Source: an uncultured Collinsella sp.
GTDB taxonomy: Bacteria; Actinomycetota; Coriobacteriia; Coriobacteriales; Coriobacteriaceae
Direction: 5' to 3'
Length of the DNA: 6,111 nt
Assembly (NCBI GenBank): GCA_900554255.1
Contig: USGN01000076.1
Coordinates: 1 to 6,111, forward strand
A program made the position numbers and the translations under genes. The notes under the pieces are model-generated. The model had not been told where the DNA came from, made no database searches, and saw only the letters and a list, made by a program, of their open reading frames with translations. Positions 1 to 6,080 of the stretch are shown piece by piece; the stretch's first letter is position 1, and each line of letters starts with the position of its first letter.

Positions 1-236
1 AGCATAAAGGCGACGGCGAAGAACAGCGGCGGCATAATGCGCAGCGCAAAGCTCGCGTCCTCGCTCTGGGACTCGGGGCGCGCAAAGAGCTTGGCCAGGT
101 CGCGGTAGTCCTGCATGATGCTGGGGCCGCGACGGTTGTGCATCTTGGCGCGGATCACGCGGCCGAGACCGGAGAAGAACGGCGCGACGGCCATGACGAC
201 CACGCCCTGCAGAACGGCAAGTACGATGTTGTTCAT
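1..236 (-). CDS. hyfC: Hydrogenase-4 membrane subunit C (HyfC/HycD, NuoH-like), N-terminal part only
   Basis: This is a partial gene. The first 78 codons are present and the rest lies beyond the left edge, so completeness cannot be judged. The product is the NuoH-like integral membrane subunit that links the hydrogenase/iron-sulfur arm to the antiporter-like subunits of formate hydrogenlyase. The N-terminus shows a hydrophobic first helix (about residues 3-21). A basic cytoplasmic loop follows with the family motif MHNRRGPSIMQDYRDLAKLF (about 32-51), which by eye closely matches MHSRRGPGIWQDYRD of E. coli HyfC and LHNRRGPGVLQEYRD of HycD. A second hydrophobic helix begins near residue 67. The ATG at 236-234 is chosen because an AAGGAGG sits 7 bases upstream and overlaps the hyfB stop codon. 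The gap to hyfB is only 12 bases, so the two genes are co-transcribed and probably translationally coupled. The choice of hyfC over hycD rests on the 672-residue HyfB next door. Confidence 0.93.
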   Translation of the reverse strand, partial: MNNIVLAVLQGVVVMAVAPFFSGLGRVIRAKMHNRRGPSIMQDYRDLAKLFARPESQSEDASFALRIMPPLFFAVAFM

Positions 237-243
237 GCTCTCC

Positions 244-250
244 CCTCCTT
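244..250 (-). promoter_or_regulatory. Ribosome binding site of hyfC
   Basis: AAGGAGG on the minus strand lies 7 bases before the hyfC ATG. It overlaps the TAA stop of hyfB (251-249), so ribosomes finishing hyfB are placed to start hyfC. Confidence 0.8.
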
Positions 251-2267
251 AACCCATTTGCACGGCGAGCACGAGGAACACCACGAGTGCCGCGACGATA
301 TAGCAGATATAGATGCTGTAGTTGCCGCCCTCGAGCTTAGTCGCGAGGTCGGCGAGCTTCTCGACACCCTTATGCGGGGCATCGACGAGAACCTTGTCGG
401 GTACGGGCTCCACAGCCTCGGCCACACCGGTGAGCTTCTGGAAGAAGTGCGCGATGGACCAGCAGACGGCCGTGCAGCGGTCGCGCAGCGTGTAGAGCGG
501 CTGCATAAACCAGGACACCTCGGAGGCAAAGGTCGTGGCCACGACGGGCATATGCTCGTTGGGAGCATAGCCGCATGCCCACGGCTGGGACTTCTGCACC
601 TTACCGACGGTCTTGAGCTTGCGGTAGCCGCAAGCAAGGCCGACAAGCACCACAAGCGCGATAGCGATCGCGGGCGTGGAGGTGGCGGCGCCGGAGTACT
701 GGTTCATGAGCTCCATGCCCTCGGCGGCAAACACGCCACCGTACGGATGCAGCACGGACGCGGCGACATCGACCAGCACGGGCGCGATCACGGGAGCGCC
801 AATGCCCAGCACGACGCAGATGGCCGCAAGCAGCCCCTGCGCAAACACCATGGGGGCGGGAACCTCCTTGGCATTGGCCGCGGCCTCGGAGCGGGGCGCG
901 GAGGCAAAGGAGACGCCATAGGCCTTGACGAAGCACGTGACAGCCAGCGCGCCGGTAATGGCAAGCGCGACGGCAGCGAACACGGCCACGATCATGACGG
1001 CCTTGTCGCCCTGCATGGCGGCATTAAACAGCGACTGATAGGTAAACCACTCGGACACAAAGCCGTTGAAGGGCGGGATGGCCGAGATGGCAAGCGCGCC
1101 AATGAGGAAGCAGATGGCCGTTGCCGGCATACGACGGAACAGGCCGCCCATCTTCTCCATATTGCGCGTACCCGTGGAGTACAGCAGCGCACCGGCGCCC
1201 AAGAACAGCTCGCCCTTAAACATCGCGTGGTTAAACGTGTGGTAGAGGGCGGCCATCAGGGCCAGGACGGCGATGCCGACAGAGTTGAGCGCCATGGCGG
1301 CCATGGAAGCGCCGACGCCGAGCAGAATGATGCCGATGTTCTCGACGGAGTGATAGGCCAGCAGGCGCTTGATGTCATGCTCCTGCAGGGCGAAGGCCAC
1401 GCCGAGGACCGACGAGATCGCACCGAAGACCATGACCATAAGGCCCCACCAGACCTGAACGCCCGAGGCGGAGAGCAGGTCGAGACCAACCTTGAGGATA
1501 CCGAAGATACCGATCTTGATCATGCCGCCGGACATGAGGGCCGACACGTTGGACGGCGCCTCGGGATGTGCCTTGGGCAGCCAGCCGTGCAGCGGAATGA
1601 TACCGGCCTTGGCGCCAAAGCCAAAGAAGGCGAGCACGAAGCACACGGATGCGACCGCGGGGCTAAACTGCGTGGCGCGGAAATCCGCAAAGGCAAACGA
1701 GCCACCGGCGAAGTTGGTCATGGTGAGGAAGCTCGCCATGATGAGCACAAAGCCCACGTGCGCGATCACAAAGTAGAGCCAACCGCCATGGATGGAGTTC
1801 TCGTTCTCCTCGATCACGACCAGGAAGTACGAGGTCAGCGACATGAGCTCAAAGGCGACCAGGAACCAAAACACGTTGTCGGCGGTGATGACGAGCATCA
1901 TGGACGCCACGAAGGTGTTAAAGAAGAAGCCGGCGCGGCCCTTTTTGCCCGGGTACTCATCAAAGTAGTTGAGACCGTAGATCGAGCCGGCAAACGCGAG
2001 CACCGAGATGAGCGCCACGAACAGGCCGGACAGCTGGTTGAGCAGCAGCTGGAAATGGGCAAACGGGAAGAACACGATGGTGTCGACCGACGCGATATTG
2101 CCCAGCACGGCCTGGATACCGGCCACAAACGAAAGTACCGCGGCGACGGCGCCGATAAGGCAGCCGGCGGTCTTGGCGGCGTTATCGGCCTTGATCAGCA
2201 GAACCGAGGCGAGCGCACCGATGCACGAGACGGCAAGCGATGCGATAAACAGCGTCATGCTATCCAT
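249..2267 (-). CDS. hyfB: Hydrogenase-4 membrane subunit B (HyfB, NuoL/M/N-type antiporter-like subunit)
   Basis: A 672-residue polytopic membrane protein of the proton-translocating NADH-quinone oxidoreductase L/M/N family, the large antiporter-like membrane subunit of formate hydrogenlyase. E. coli HyfB is also 672 residues, while HycC is about 608, so HyfB is the better name. Visible family landmarks are AFELMSLTSYFLVV (E140), FFGFGAKAGIIPLHGWLPKAHPEAPS in two pieces (K220, H227, K232, H234), MSGGMIKIGIFG (K251), YHTFNHAMFKGELF (H347, K351) and PPFNGFVSEWF (E406). By eye E140, K220, K251 and E406 correspond to the buried charged residues of NuoM. After the core there is a charged, probably amphipathic stretch (about 594-648), then a last membrane segment (about 651-669). 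The ATG at 2267 lies inside the 3' end of hyfA (8-base overlap) with AAGGGAG 8 bases upstream, which indicates translational coupling. The large open frame on the opposite strand is a shadow. Confidence 0.96.
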   Translation of the reverse strand: MDSMTLFIASLAVSCIGALASVLLIKADNAAKTAGCLIGAVAAVLSFVAGIQAVLGNIASVDTIVFFPFAHFQLLLNQLSGLFVALISVLAFAGSIYGLNYFDEYPGKKGRAGFFFNTFVASMMLVITADNVFWFLVAFELMSLTSYFLVVIEENENSIHGGWLYFVIAHVGFVLIMASFLTMTNFAGGSFAFADFRATQFSPAVASVCFVLAFFGFGAKAGIIPLHGWLPKAHPEAPSNVSALMSGGMIKIGIFGILKVGLDLLSASGVQVWWGLMVMVFGAISSVLGVAFALQEHDIKRLLAYHSVENIGIILLGVGASMAAMALNSVGIAVLALMAALYHTFNHAMFKGELFLGAGALLYSTGTRNMEKMGGLFRRMPATAICFLIGALAISAIPPFNGFVSEWFTYQSLFNAAMQGDKAVMIVAVFAAVALAITGALAVTCFVKAYGVSFASAPRSEAAANAKEVPAPMVFAQGLLAAICVVLGIGAPVIAPVLVDVAASVLHPYGGVFAAEGMELMNQYSGAATSTPAIAIALVVLVGLACGYRKLKTVGKVQKSQPWACGYAPNEHMPVVATTFASEVSWFMQPLYTLRDRCTAVCWSIAHFFQKLTGVAEAVEPVPDKVLVDAPHKGVEKLADLATKLEGGNYSIYICYIVAALVVFLVLAVQMG

Positions 2268-2877
2268 TGTTTACGCTCCCTTCTGCTTTCTCGGACAGGC
2301 CCTGGGCCACAGCGGTAACGTCGACGACTGGACCGTTTTCGATCGAGCGCAAGCGCTTGGCCTCGTCGAGCTCGCGATCGGCCGCGCCGCCCATGACGGT
2401 CAGCGCCTTGGTGGGGCACGCCGCCACACAATGCGGGCCGTCCGGATCGAAGGCGCACAGGTCGCACTTGACAGCGCAGGTGTACTGACCAGGAGCCCAC
2501 GTAAGCAGGCTGCTCAGGGACTTAGGATACGAAGGCGTCGGGTCGCACATGCCTGCGACACCGGCGATAGACGTGCCATCGGGATGGATGGCTCCGAAGG
2601 GGCACGCGATGGCGCACAGCCTGCACCCGATGCACTCCTGCTCCTTGACGTGGATGCGGTCGCCATCGTGCTCGATGGCATTCACCGGGCAAACCTCGGC
2701 GCAGGGGGCACCCTCGCAATGGTGGCAGGCAAGGGCGGCCGAAATACCGCCGGTCTTCACGAGCGCCAGGCGCGGCGTATCCTGAAGACCCTGCATCCGG
2801 TGGGCGTCGGCACAGGCGGACTGGCATGTTCCGCAGCCGATGCACCTCTCCGGGTTGATGTCGATGAAGCGGTTCAT
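2260..2877 (-). CDS. hyfA: Formate hydrogenlyase electron-transfer subunit HyfA (HycB-like, four [4Fe-4S] motifs)
   Basis: A 205-residue soluble iron-sulfur protein, the same length as E. coli HyfA. Its expected role is to carry electrons from formate dehydrogenase H to the hydrogenase small subunit, on the cytoplasmic face. The sixteen ligand cysteines are arranged as C12/C15/C18/C22, C51/C54/C59/C63, C82/C85/C88/C92 and C138/C141/C150/C154, predicting four [4Fe-4S] clusters. C111 and C134 are extra. The start MNRF, the stretch CHHCEGAPCAEVCPVNAI and VKCDLCAF all match HyfA/HycB by eye. The ATG at 2877 is preferred over the in-frame GTG at 2883. The homologues begin MNRF, and AAGGAAG lies 5 bases before the ATG but directly abuts the GTG. 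It lies 78 bases downstream of fdhF, with a strong hairpin in that gap, and overlaps hyfB by 8 bases. HycB is the nearest alternative name. The HyfB-length neighbour favours hyfA. Confidence 0.93.
   Translation of the reverse strand: MNRFIDINPERCIGCGTCQSACADAHRMQGLQDTPRLALVKTGGISAALACHHCEGAPCAEVCPVNAIEHDGDRIHVKEQECIGCRLCAIACPFGAIHPDGTSIAGVAGMCDPTPSYPKSLSSLLTWAPGQYTCAVKCDLCAFDPDGPHCVAACPTKALTVMGGAADRELDEAKRLRSIENGPVVDVTAVAQGLSEKAEGSVNNG
2276..2282 (-). promoter_or_regulatory. Ribosome binding site of hyfB, inside hyfA
   Basis: AAGGGAG on the minus strand lies 8 bases before the hyfB ATG, within the last codons of hyfA. It supports the start at 2267 despite the overlap of the two genes. Confidence 0.6.
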
Positions 2878-2882
2878 CCCCA

Positions 2883-2889
2883 CTTCCTT
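2883..2889 (-). promoter_or_regulatory. Ribosome binding site deciding the hyfA start
   Basis: AAGGAAG on the minus strand is 5 bases from the ATG at 2877 and shares a base with the GTG at 2883-2881, which is too close to be used. It therefore favours MNRF as the N-terminus. It begins 10 bases after the base of the intergenic hairpin (2934-2900), so folding of the hairpin should leave it accessible. Confidence 0.65.
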
Positions 2890-2899
2890 TCAAAATAAC

Positions 2900-2934
2900 G
2901 GGCCGGGCTCCCGAACGTACGGGACGCCCGGCCC
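2900..2934 (-). terminator. Strong intercistronic hairpin between fdhF and hyfA, terminator- or processing-like
   Basis: A perfect 9-bp inverted repeat (GGGCCGGGC with GCCCGGCCC) encloses, after one bulged base, a second perfect 5-bp stem (TCCCG/CGGGA) around a 6-base loop. On the operon strand it is followed by GTTATTTTG, a moderately U-rich tail, so it resembles an imperfect intrinsic terminator. The downstream genes hyfA-hyfB-hyfC have no room for a promoter of their own between the hairpin and the hyfA start. Transcription must therefore pass at least partly through it. The likely roles are partial termination that lowers expression of the hydrogenase genes relative to fdhF, or protection of the 3' end of a processed hydN-fdhF mRNA. 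The structure is seen directly; its function is inference. Confidence 0.65.
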
Positions 2935-2955
2935 AAAAAGCCAACGAGAACGGGA

Positions 2956-5178
2956 CTACACGATTTGATTCACGTGCGTCTCGTCGTCGAACTTGGCGGC
3001 GCCGGGCTCAACGTCCTGGGGAGCGGCGGCGTCCACCAGAGCCTGCTTGAGCTCGGTGTACTGACGCTCGACCTCGCCCTCTGCCCAGACCTGGTCGGCA
3101 ATGGCGTCGACCTGGCAGGCGGAGAACTTGTCCTCGGGCGTATGCGAGACCGGGTCGACCTTGTGAATGGTCAGCTCGTTGCACTTGCCGATCCACCACT
3201 GGTAGGTCATATAGACCGTGCCCTTGTTGATACGGTCGCTCACGTCGGCGCGGCTGTAAACCTGGCCGCGACGGCTGTGAATCGAGACGATGTCGCCATT
3301 CTTGATGCCGCGCGCCTCGGCGTCCGCGGGATTCATGCGGACAAAGCCGGGCTCGTCGGCAAGCAGTGCCAGCGTCTTGCAGTTGCCGGTCATCGAACGG
3401 CAGCTGTAGTGGCCGACCTCGCGGACGGTGCACAGGATGAGCGGGTACTCATCGTCGGGAAGCTCGGAGGGCGCCTCCCAGTCGTGCGCCATCAGGTTGG
3501 CGCGGCCGTCCTTGGTGGTGAACTTGCCACCAGCGAACATGTCGGCCGAGCCGTGGTCGTTCACATCGGTGCTCTTGACCGGCCACTGGGCGTAACCGCC
3601 CTCGGGAGCCATCTTCTCGTAGGTCGCGCCCACAAAGTTGGGGCACAGGCTAATGCACTCGTTCCAGATCTGCTCGGTGTTGTCGTAGTGCATGGGGTAG
3701 CCCATGCGCGTAGACAGGTCCGCGAAGATCTCCCAGTCGTGACGGCACTCGCCCTTGGGCGGAACGGCCGCGTCAAAGTGCTGGAAGCTACGGTCGGATG
3801 CGGTAAAGACACCCTCGTGCTCGCCCCAAGAGGTGGCAGGCAGGATGACGTCGGCGAGCATGGTCGTCTGCGTCATAAAGATGTCCTGGCAAATGAACAG
3901 ATCCAGCTCGGAGAGCGTCTTGCGCATACCGGCCGAATCGGGCTCGGTCTGCACCGGGTCCTCGCCGTAGTTGTAGAAGCAGTGCACCTTGCCCTCGTCG
4001 ACCAGGTGGCCCAGGTCGGTGAGCTTGTAGCCCTCCTCGAGCGGGAGCTTTTCCTCGGGCACGCCCCAAGCCTTGGCAAACTTGGCGCGAGCGGCGGGGT
4101 CGGTGACTTTCTGGTAGCCAGGGTACAGGTTGGGCAGCATGCCCATATCGCAGGAGCCCTGGACGTTGTTCTGACCGCGCACGGGCGCGAGGCCGGAATT
4201 GGGTTTGCCGATCTGGCCGGCGACGCAGGCGATGGAGGCGATGGTGTGCACCGTCTTCAGGTTCTGCTTCTGCTGGCATACGCCCATGCCCCAGCCAATG
4301 ATGGCAGAGGGCTTCGCCGTGGCGTACATCTCGGCAGCTTGGTGGATCAACGCGGGCTCGACACCCGTGATGTCCTGTACGGATTCGGGAGTGTAGTTCT
4401 TGATGGTCTCCCACCACTCGTCAAAGCCGTTCGTATGCTCGGCGACGAATTCCTTGTCGTAGAGGCCATCGTTGACCAAGCAGTTTGCAAAGGCGTTGAG
4501 GAACGCGACGTTGCAACCGTTCTTGATCGGAAGGTAGAGATCGGCGATACGCGCGGTTTCGATATGGCGCGGGTCGGCGACGATGATCTTGCAACCCTTT
4601 TCTTTGGCTCGCACGATACGCCTTGCGACGATGGGGTGCGAATCGGCAGGGTTATAGCCGAAGAGGAAAATGCAGCCCGCATCCTCCATACCGGGGATGG
4701 AGCATGACATGCAACCTGAACCAACCGTGTCCATCAGACCGAGGACAGTAGGGCCGTGTCAAGTACGGGCGCAGTTGTCTACGCTGTGGGTGCCGATGCA
4801 CGCACGCGTAAACTTCTGCATGACGTAGTTCGCCTCATTGCCGCCGCCTCGCGAAGAGCCGGTGGTCATGACAGCGTTAGGACCATATTCGTCAATTATG
4901 GCCTGCATCTTAGATGCGGTGAAATCCAGTGCCTCGTCCCAGCTTACGCGCTCAAGATCCGCGCCCTTGGTGCGGCGGATCATCGGGTGCAGTACGCGAG
5001 GAGTCAAGATCTTGGTGTCGTTGATGAAGTCGTAGCCGCTCATGCCCTTAAGGCACAGCTCGCCCTGATTGGTGATGCCGTTGAGCGGTTCGGTACCCAC
5101 GACCTGGCCGTTTTGGACCAAGAGGTTAAACTGGCAACCGGCGCCGCAGTACGGGCAGATCACTTTATGCTTCTCCAT
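2956..5178 (-). CDS. fdhF: Formate dehydrogenase H, selenocysteine-containing (UGA at codon 140 read through)
   Basis: A 740-residue molybdopterin oxidoreductase that oxidises formate to CO2 in formate hydrogenlyase; E. coli FdhF has 715. The N-terminus binds one [4Fe-4S] cluster through C8, C11, C15 (CPYCGAGC) and C42. K44, selenocysteine 140 and H141 follow at exactly the E. coli positions. The active-site context is CARTUHGPTV here and CARVUHGPSV in E. coli. Further downstream are FGYNPADSHPI, VRGQNNVQG (R334, matching catalytic-region R333 of E. coli), SWGEHEGVFTASDR, REVGHYSCRSMTGNC and the C-terminal cofactor-binding region with YMTYQWWIGKCNEL. No twin-arginine signal is present, so the protein is cytoplasmic. 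The ATG at 5178 has AAGGAGG 5 bases upstream; an earlier in-frame ATG at 5286 gives an unrelated extension. A reading that stops at 4759 would split the gene into 139- and roughly 592-residue pieces, but homology is continuous across the UGA. The tail of about 25 extra residues is unremarkable. It needs the host's SelA/B/C/D machinery, which is not in this window. Confidence 0.96.
4728..4758 (-). promoter_or_regulatory. Bacterial SECIS hairpin of fdhF
   Basis: Directly after the UGA the mRNA can form a stem TGTCC/GGACA (4747-4743 with 4732-4728). It continues as TC/GA below a GGTCT loop, with one unpaired T at 4733. The GGTC of the loop lies 18 bases after the UGA, the same distance as in the E. 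coli fdhF SECIS, which also has a GGUC loop. E. coli carries its bulged U on the 5' side of the stem, while here the unpaired U falls on the 3' side. It should bind the SelB elongation factor and direct insertion of selenocysteine. The pairing was done by hand. Confidence 0.8.
4759..4761 (-). other. fdhF: Selenocysteine codon (UGA, residue 140 of FdhF)
   Basis: An in-frame TGA sits between CART and HGPTV, exactly where E. coli FdhF has its active-site selenocysteine (U140, followed by H141). Codon numbering from the ATG at 5178 gives 140, and the frame continues open for about 600 codons of clear FdhF homology. This residue is the expected ligand of the molybdenum in the active site. Confidence 0.95.
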
Positions 5179-5183
5179 GACAC

Positions 5184-5190
5184 CCTCCTT
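5184..5190 (-). promoter_or_regulatory. Ribosome binding site deciding the fdhF start
   Basis: AAGGAGG on the minus strand lies 5 bases before the ATG at 5178. It fixes the start to the protein beginning MEKHKVICPYC, in agreement with the cysteine numbering of the family. Confidence 0.8.
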
Positions 5191-5201
5191 CCTTTCTCTG
5201 C

Positions 5202-5217
5202 TACCGATTAATCGGTA
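5202..5217. promoter_or_regulatory. Perfect 16-bp palindrome ahead of fdhF, candidate operator
   Basis: TACCGATTAATCGGTA is a perfect palindrome in the 76-base gap between the hydN-like gene and fdhF. It ends 23 bases before the fdhF ATG and just upstream of the ribosome binding site. Its half TCGGTA recurs on the plus strand in the operon leader at 5882-5887, with a one-base variant ACGGTA at 5899-5904. It could be bound by a dimeric regulator, or fold in RNA as a weak 6-bp stem with a TTAA loop near the ribosome binding site. I do not recognise it as the site of a named regulator. Confidence 0.45.
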
Positions 5218-5254
5218 CGTATTTGACAATCGTTGGGCCTGTATGGCCGCCCGC

Positions 5255-5773
5255 CTACGCCTCGTTTTCGATGGTGGCGCGGGCACGCTCGGCGGTCAGT
5301 TCCGCCAGGCGCTCCTCGTCTACCAGGGTGAGGCCCTTAGTCGGGCACGCCTCGGCACACGCCGGACCGCCGGGACGGTCCACGCACAGGTCGCACTTGA
5401 GCACGAAGCTCTTGGTCTGCGAACCCACGCGCACGTCGCCCATCAAGACGGGGACCTGCGTGGTCGCCACGCTCACGGCGCCAAAGGGGCAGGCCATGAC
5501 GCAGCTCTTGCAGCCGATGCAGTTGTCCTCGTTGACGCCGATGCGATGGTTCTTTGGATCAAAGAACAAGGCACCCGTGGGGCAGGCCTTGGCGCACGGG
5601 GCATCCTCGCAGTGATGGCAAGCCACCGGTGCGGAGATCTCGTACGTACGCGTCACGCGCAGGCGCGGCGCGGCGATGTTGCCGGGGATGTCGTGTGCCT
5701 CGATACACGCTGCCATGCAGGTTTGGCACCCAATGCAGCGCGAGGAATCGGCTACGACTCGTTTATTGCCCAT
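5255..5773 (-). CDS. hydN: HydN-like four-cluster ferredoxin, electron-transfer partner of FdhF
   Basis: A 172-residue soluble iron-sulfur protein, close to the 175 of E. coli HydN, and the first gene of the visible operon. Sixteen cysteines form four [4Fe-4S] motifs: C13/C16/C19/C23, C52/C55/C60/C64, C85/C88/C91/C95 and C127/C130/C139/C143. Key stretches are CIGCQTCMAAC, CHHCEDAPCAKACPTGAL, CIGCKSCVMACPFGAV and LKCDLCVDRPGGPACAEACP. No export signal is seen, so it is cytoplasmic. HydN in E. coli is linked to formate dehydrogenase H activity, and its position immediately upstream of fdhF supports a role with FdhF. The ATG at 5773 is chosen because AGGAGGGAG lies 8-11 bases upstream and the homologue starts just before the first cysteine motif. 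The frame is open further upstream to an ATG at 5947, but that 58-residue extension shows no homology. It is paralogous to HyfA in this operon. A HycB/HyfA-like label is the alternative, since the families intergrade. Confidence 0.88.
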   Translation of the reverse strand: MGNKRVVADSSRCIGCQTCMAACIEAHDIPGNIAAPRLRVTRTYEISAPVACHHCEDAPCAKACPTGALFFDPKNHRIGVNEDNCIGCKSCVMACPFGAVSVATTQVPVLMGDVRVGSQTKSFVLKCDLCVDRPGGPACAEACPTKGLTLVDEERLAELTAERARATIENEA

Positions 5774-5781
5774 GTTGTTCA

Positions 5782-5790
5782 CTCCCTCCT
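5782..5790 (-). promoter_or_regulatory. Ribosome binding site of the hydN-like gene
   Basis: AGGAGGGAG on the minus strand is 8 bases from the ATG at 5773 (11 bases if the AGGAGG part pairs). It supports this start over the upstream ATG at 5947, which has no comparable site. Confidence 0.7.
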
Positions 5791-5821
5791 GAATCCCATG
5801 CCGGAGAGACCCTGTCGACGT

Positions 5822-5847
5822 TGCCCCAAGCCGCCCGTGGCCTGGCA
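5822..5847 (-). promoter_or_regulatory. Possible leader RNA hairpin upstream of the hydN-like gene
   Basis: On the minus strand TGCCAGGCC can pair with GGCTTGGGGCA around a 6-base loop ACGGGC, with one G-U pair and a two-base bulge. It would lie 32 bases upstream of the ribosome binding site in the mRNA leader if transcription starts further upstream. In a GC-rich leader a hairpin of this quality can occur by chance, so this is a weak call. Confidence 0.25.
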
Positions 5848-5950
5848 TCGGCGTATCGAATGCATGCGGCGAAACAGGCACTCGGTAGAATTTCTCCAAC
5901 GGTATACAGGTTGAATATACGCAGTTGCAGGCGGCAAACTTGAGCATAGA

Positions 5951-5976
5951 CCCTGCAATACGAGTGTATTGCAGGG
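5951..5976. repeat. Perfect inverted repeat (11-bp arms, 4-base spacer) in the operon leader
   Basis: CCCTGCAATAC and GTATTGCAGGG are perfect inverted copies separated by GAGT. On the plus strand the repeat is followed by GTTTTGG, so it could act as a weak terminator of plus-strand transcription; no plus-strand gene enters it in this window. On the operon strand the tail is TCTATG, which is not terminator-like. The exact symmetry also fits an operator for a dimeric regulator, or a stable 5' hairpin in the operon mRNA, 178 bases before the first start codon. Structure is seen; function is open. Confidence 0.6.
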
Positions 5977-6019
5977 GTTTTGGCAGGTTGGAATTATTCT
6001 CGGATAGCTATAAAGGTGA

Positions 6020-6030
6020 GTGTATTACAC
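6020..6030. repeat. Short palindrome GTGTATTACAC sharing a 9-bp repeat with the leader inverted repeat
   Basis: GTGTATTACAC is a palindrome with one central base. The plus-strand nonamer GAGTGTATT occurs here at 6018-6026 and again at 5962-5970, inside the inverted repeat. A related GAGTGTGAAC is found on the minus strand at 6100-6091. The recurrence of GAGTGT in an intergenic region suggests repeated protein binding sites, but the repeats are short. Confidence 0.3.
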
Positions 6031-6080
6031 GCGTACGTTCGAGAGAGATTTCACGCCCGCTTCTAAAGGATGTAGTACGT

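Noticed and set aside
138..2318. A 726-codon open frame on the plus strand opposite hyfB
   Set aside because: Its translation is full of His, Arg, Gly and Asp with no recognisable family. It is the mirror of a GC-rich membrane protein gene whose plus-strand frame lacks stops by codon bias.
2878..2883. GTG start of hyfA two codons upstream
   Set aside because: The ribosome binding site abuts this codon, and homologues begin at MNRF, the ATG at 2877.
2965..4707. A 580-codon open frame on the plus strand opposite fdhF
   Set aside because: It is antisense to strongly supported FdhF homology, shows no family motif, and has no clear ribosome binding site, so it is a shadow.
2956..5178. fdhF as a pseudogene or two genes broken by a stop codon
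   Set aside because: The TGA falls at the known selenocysteine position, the frame does not shift, homology is continuous on both sides, and a SECIS-like hairpin follows.
5223..5247. Perfect TTGACA (-35 like) on the plus strand between hydN and fdhF
   Set aside because: No -10 box is found 16-18 bases downstream (TATGGC lies only 13 bases on), and the direction would drive antisense RNA into hydN.
5774..5947. A 58-residue N-terminal extension of the hydN-like protein starting at ATG 5947
   Set aside because: The extension has no similarity to the family, the ATG at 5947 lacks a good ribosome binding site, and the start at 5773 has AGGAGGGAG at proper distance.
5988..6014. Plus-strand TTGGAA and TATAAA as a divergent promoter
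   Set aside because: The spacing is only 15 bases and no plus-strand gene is visible to its right in the window, so support is too weak.
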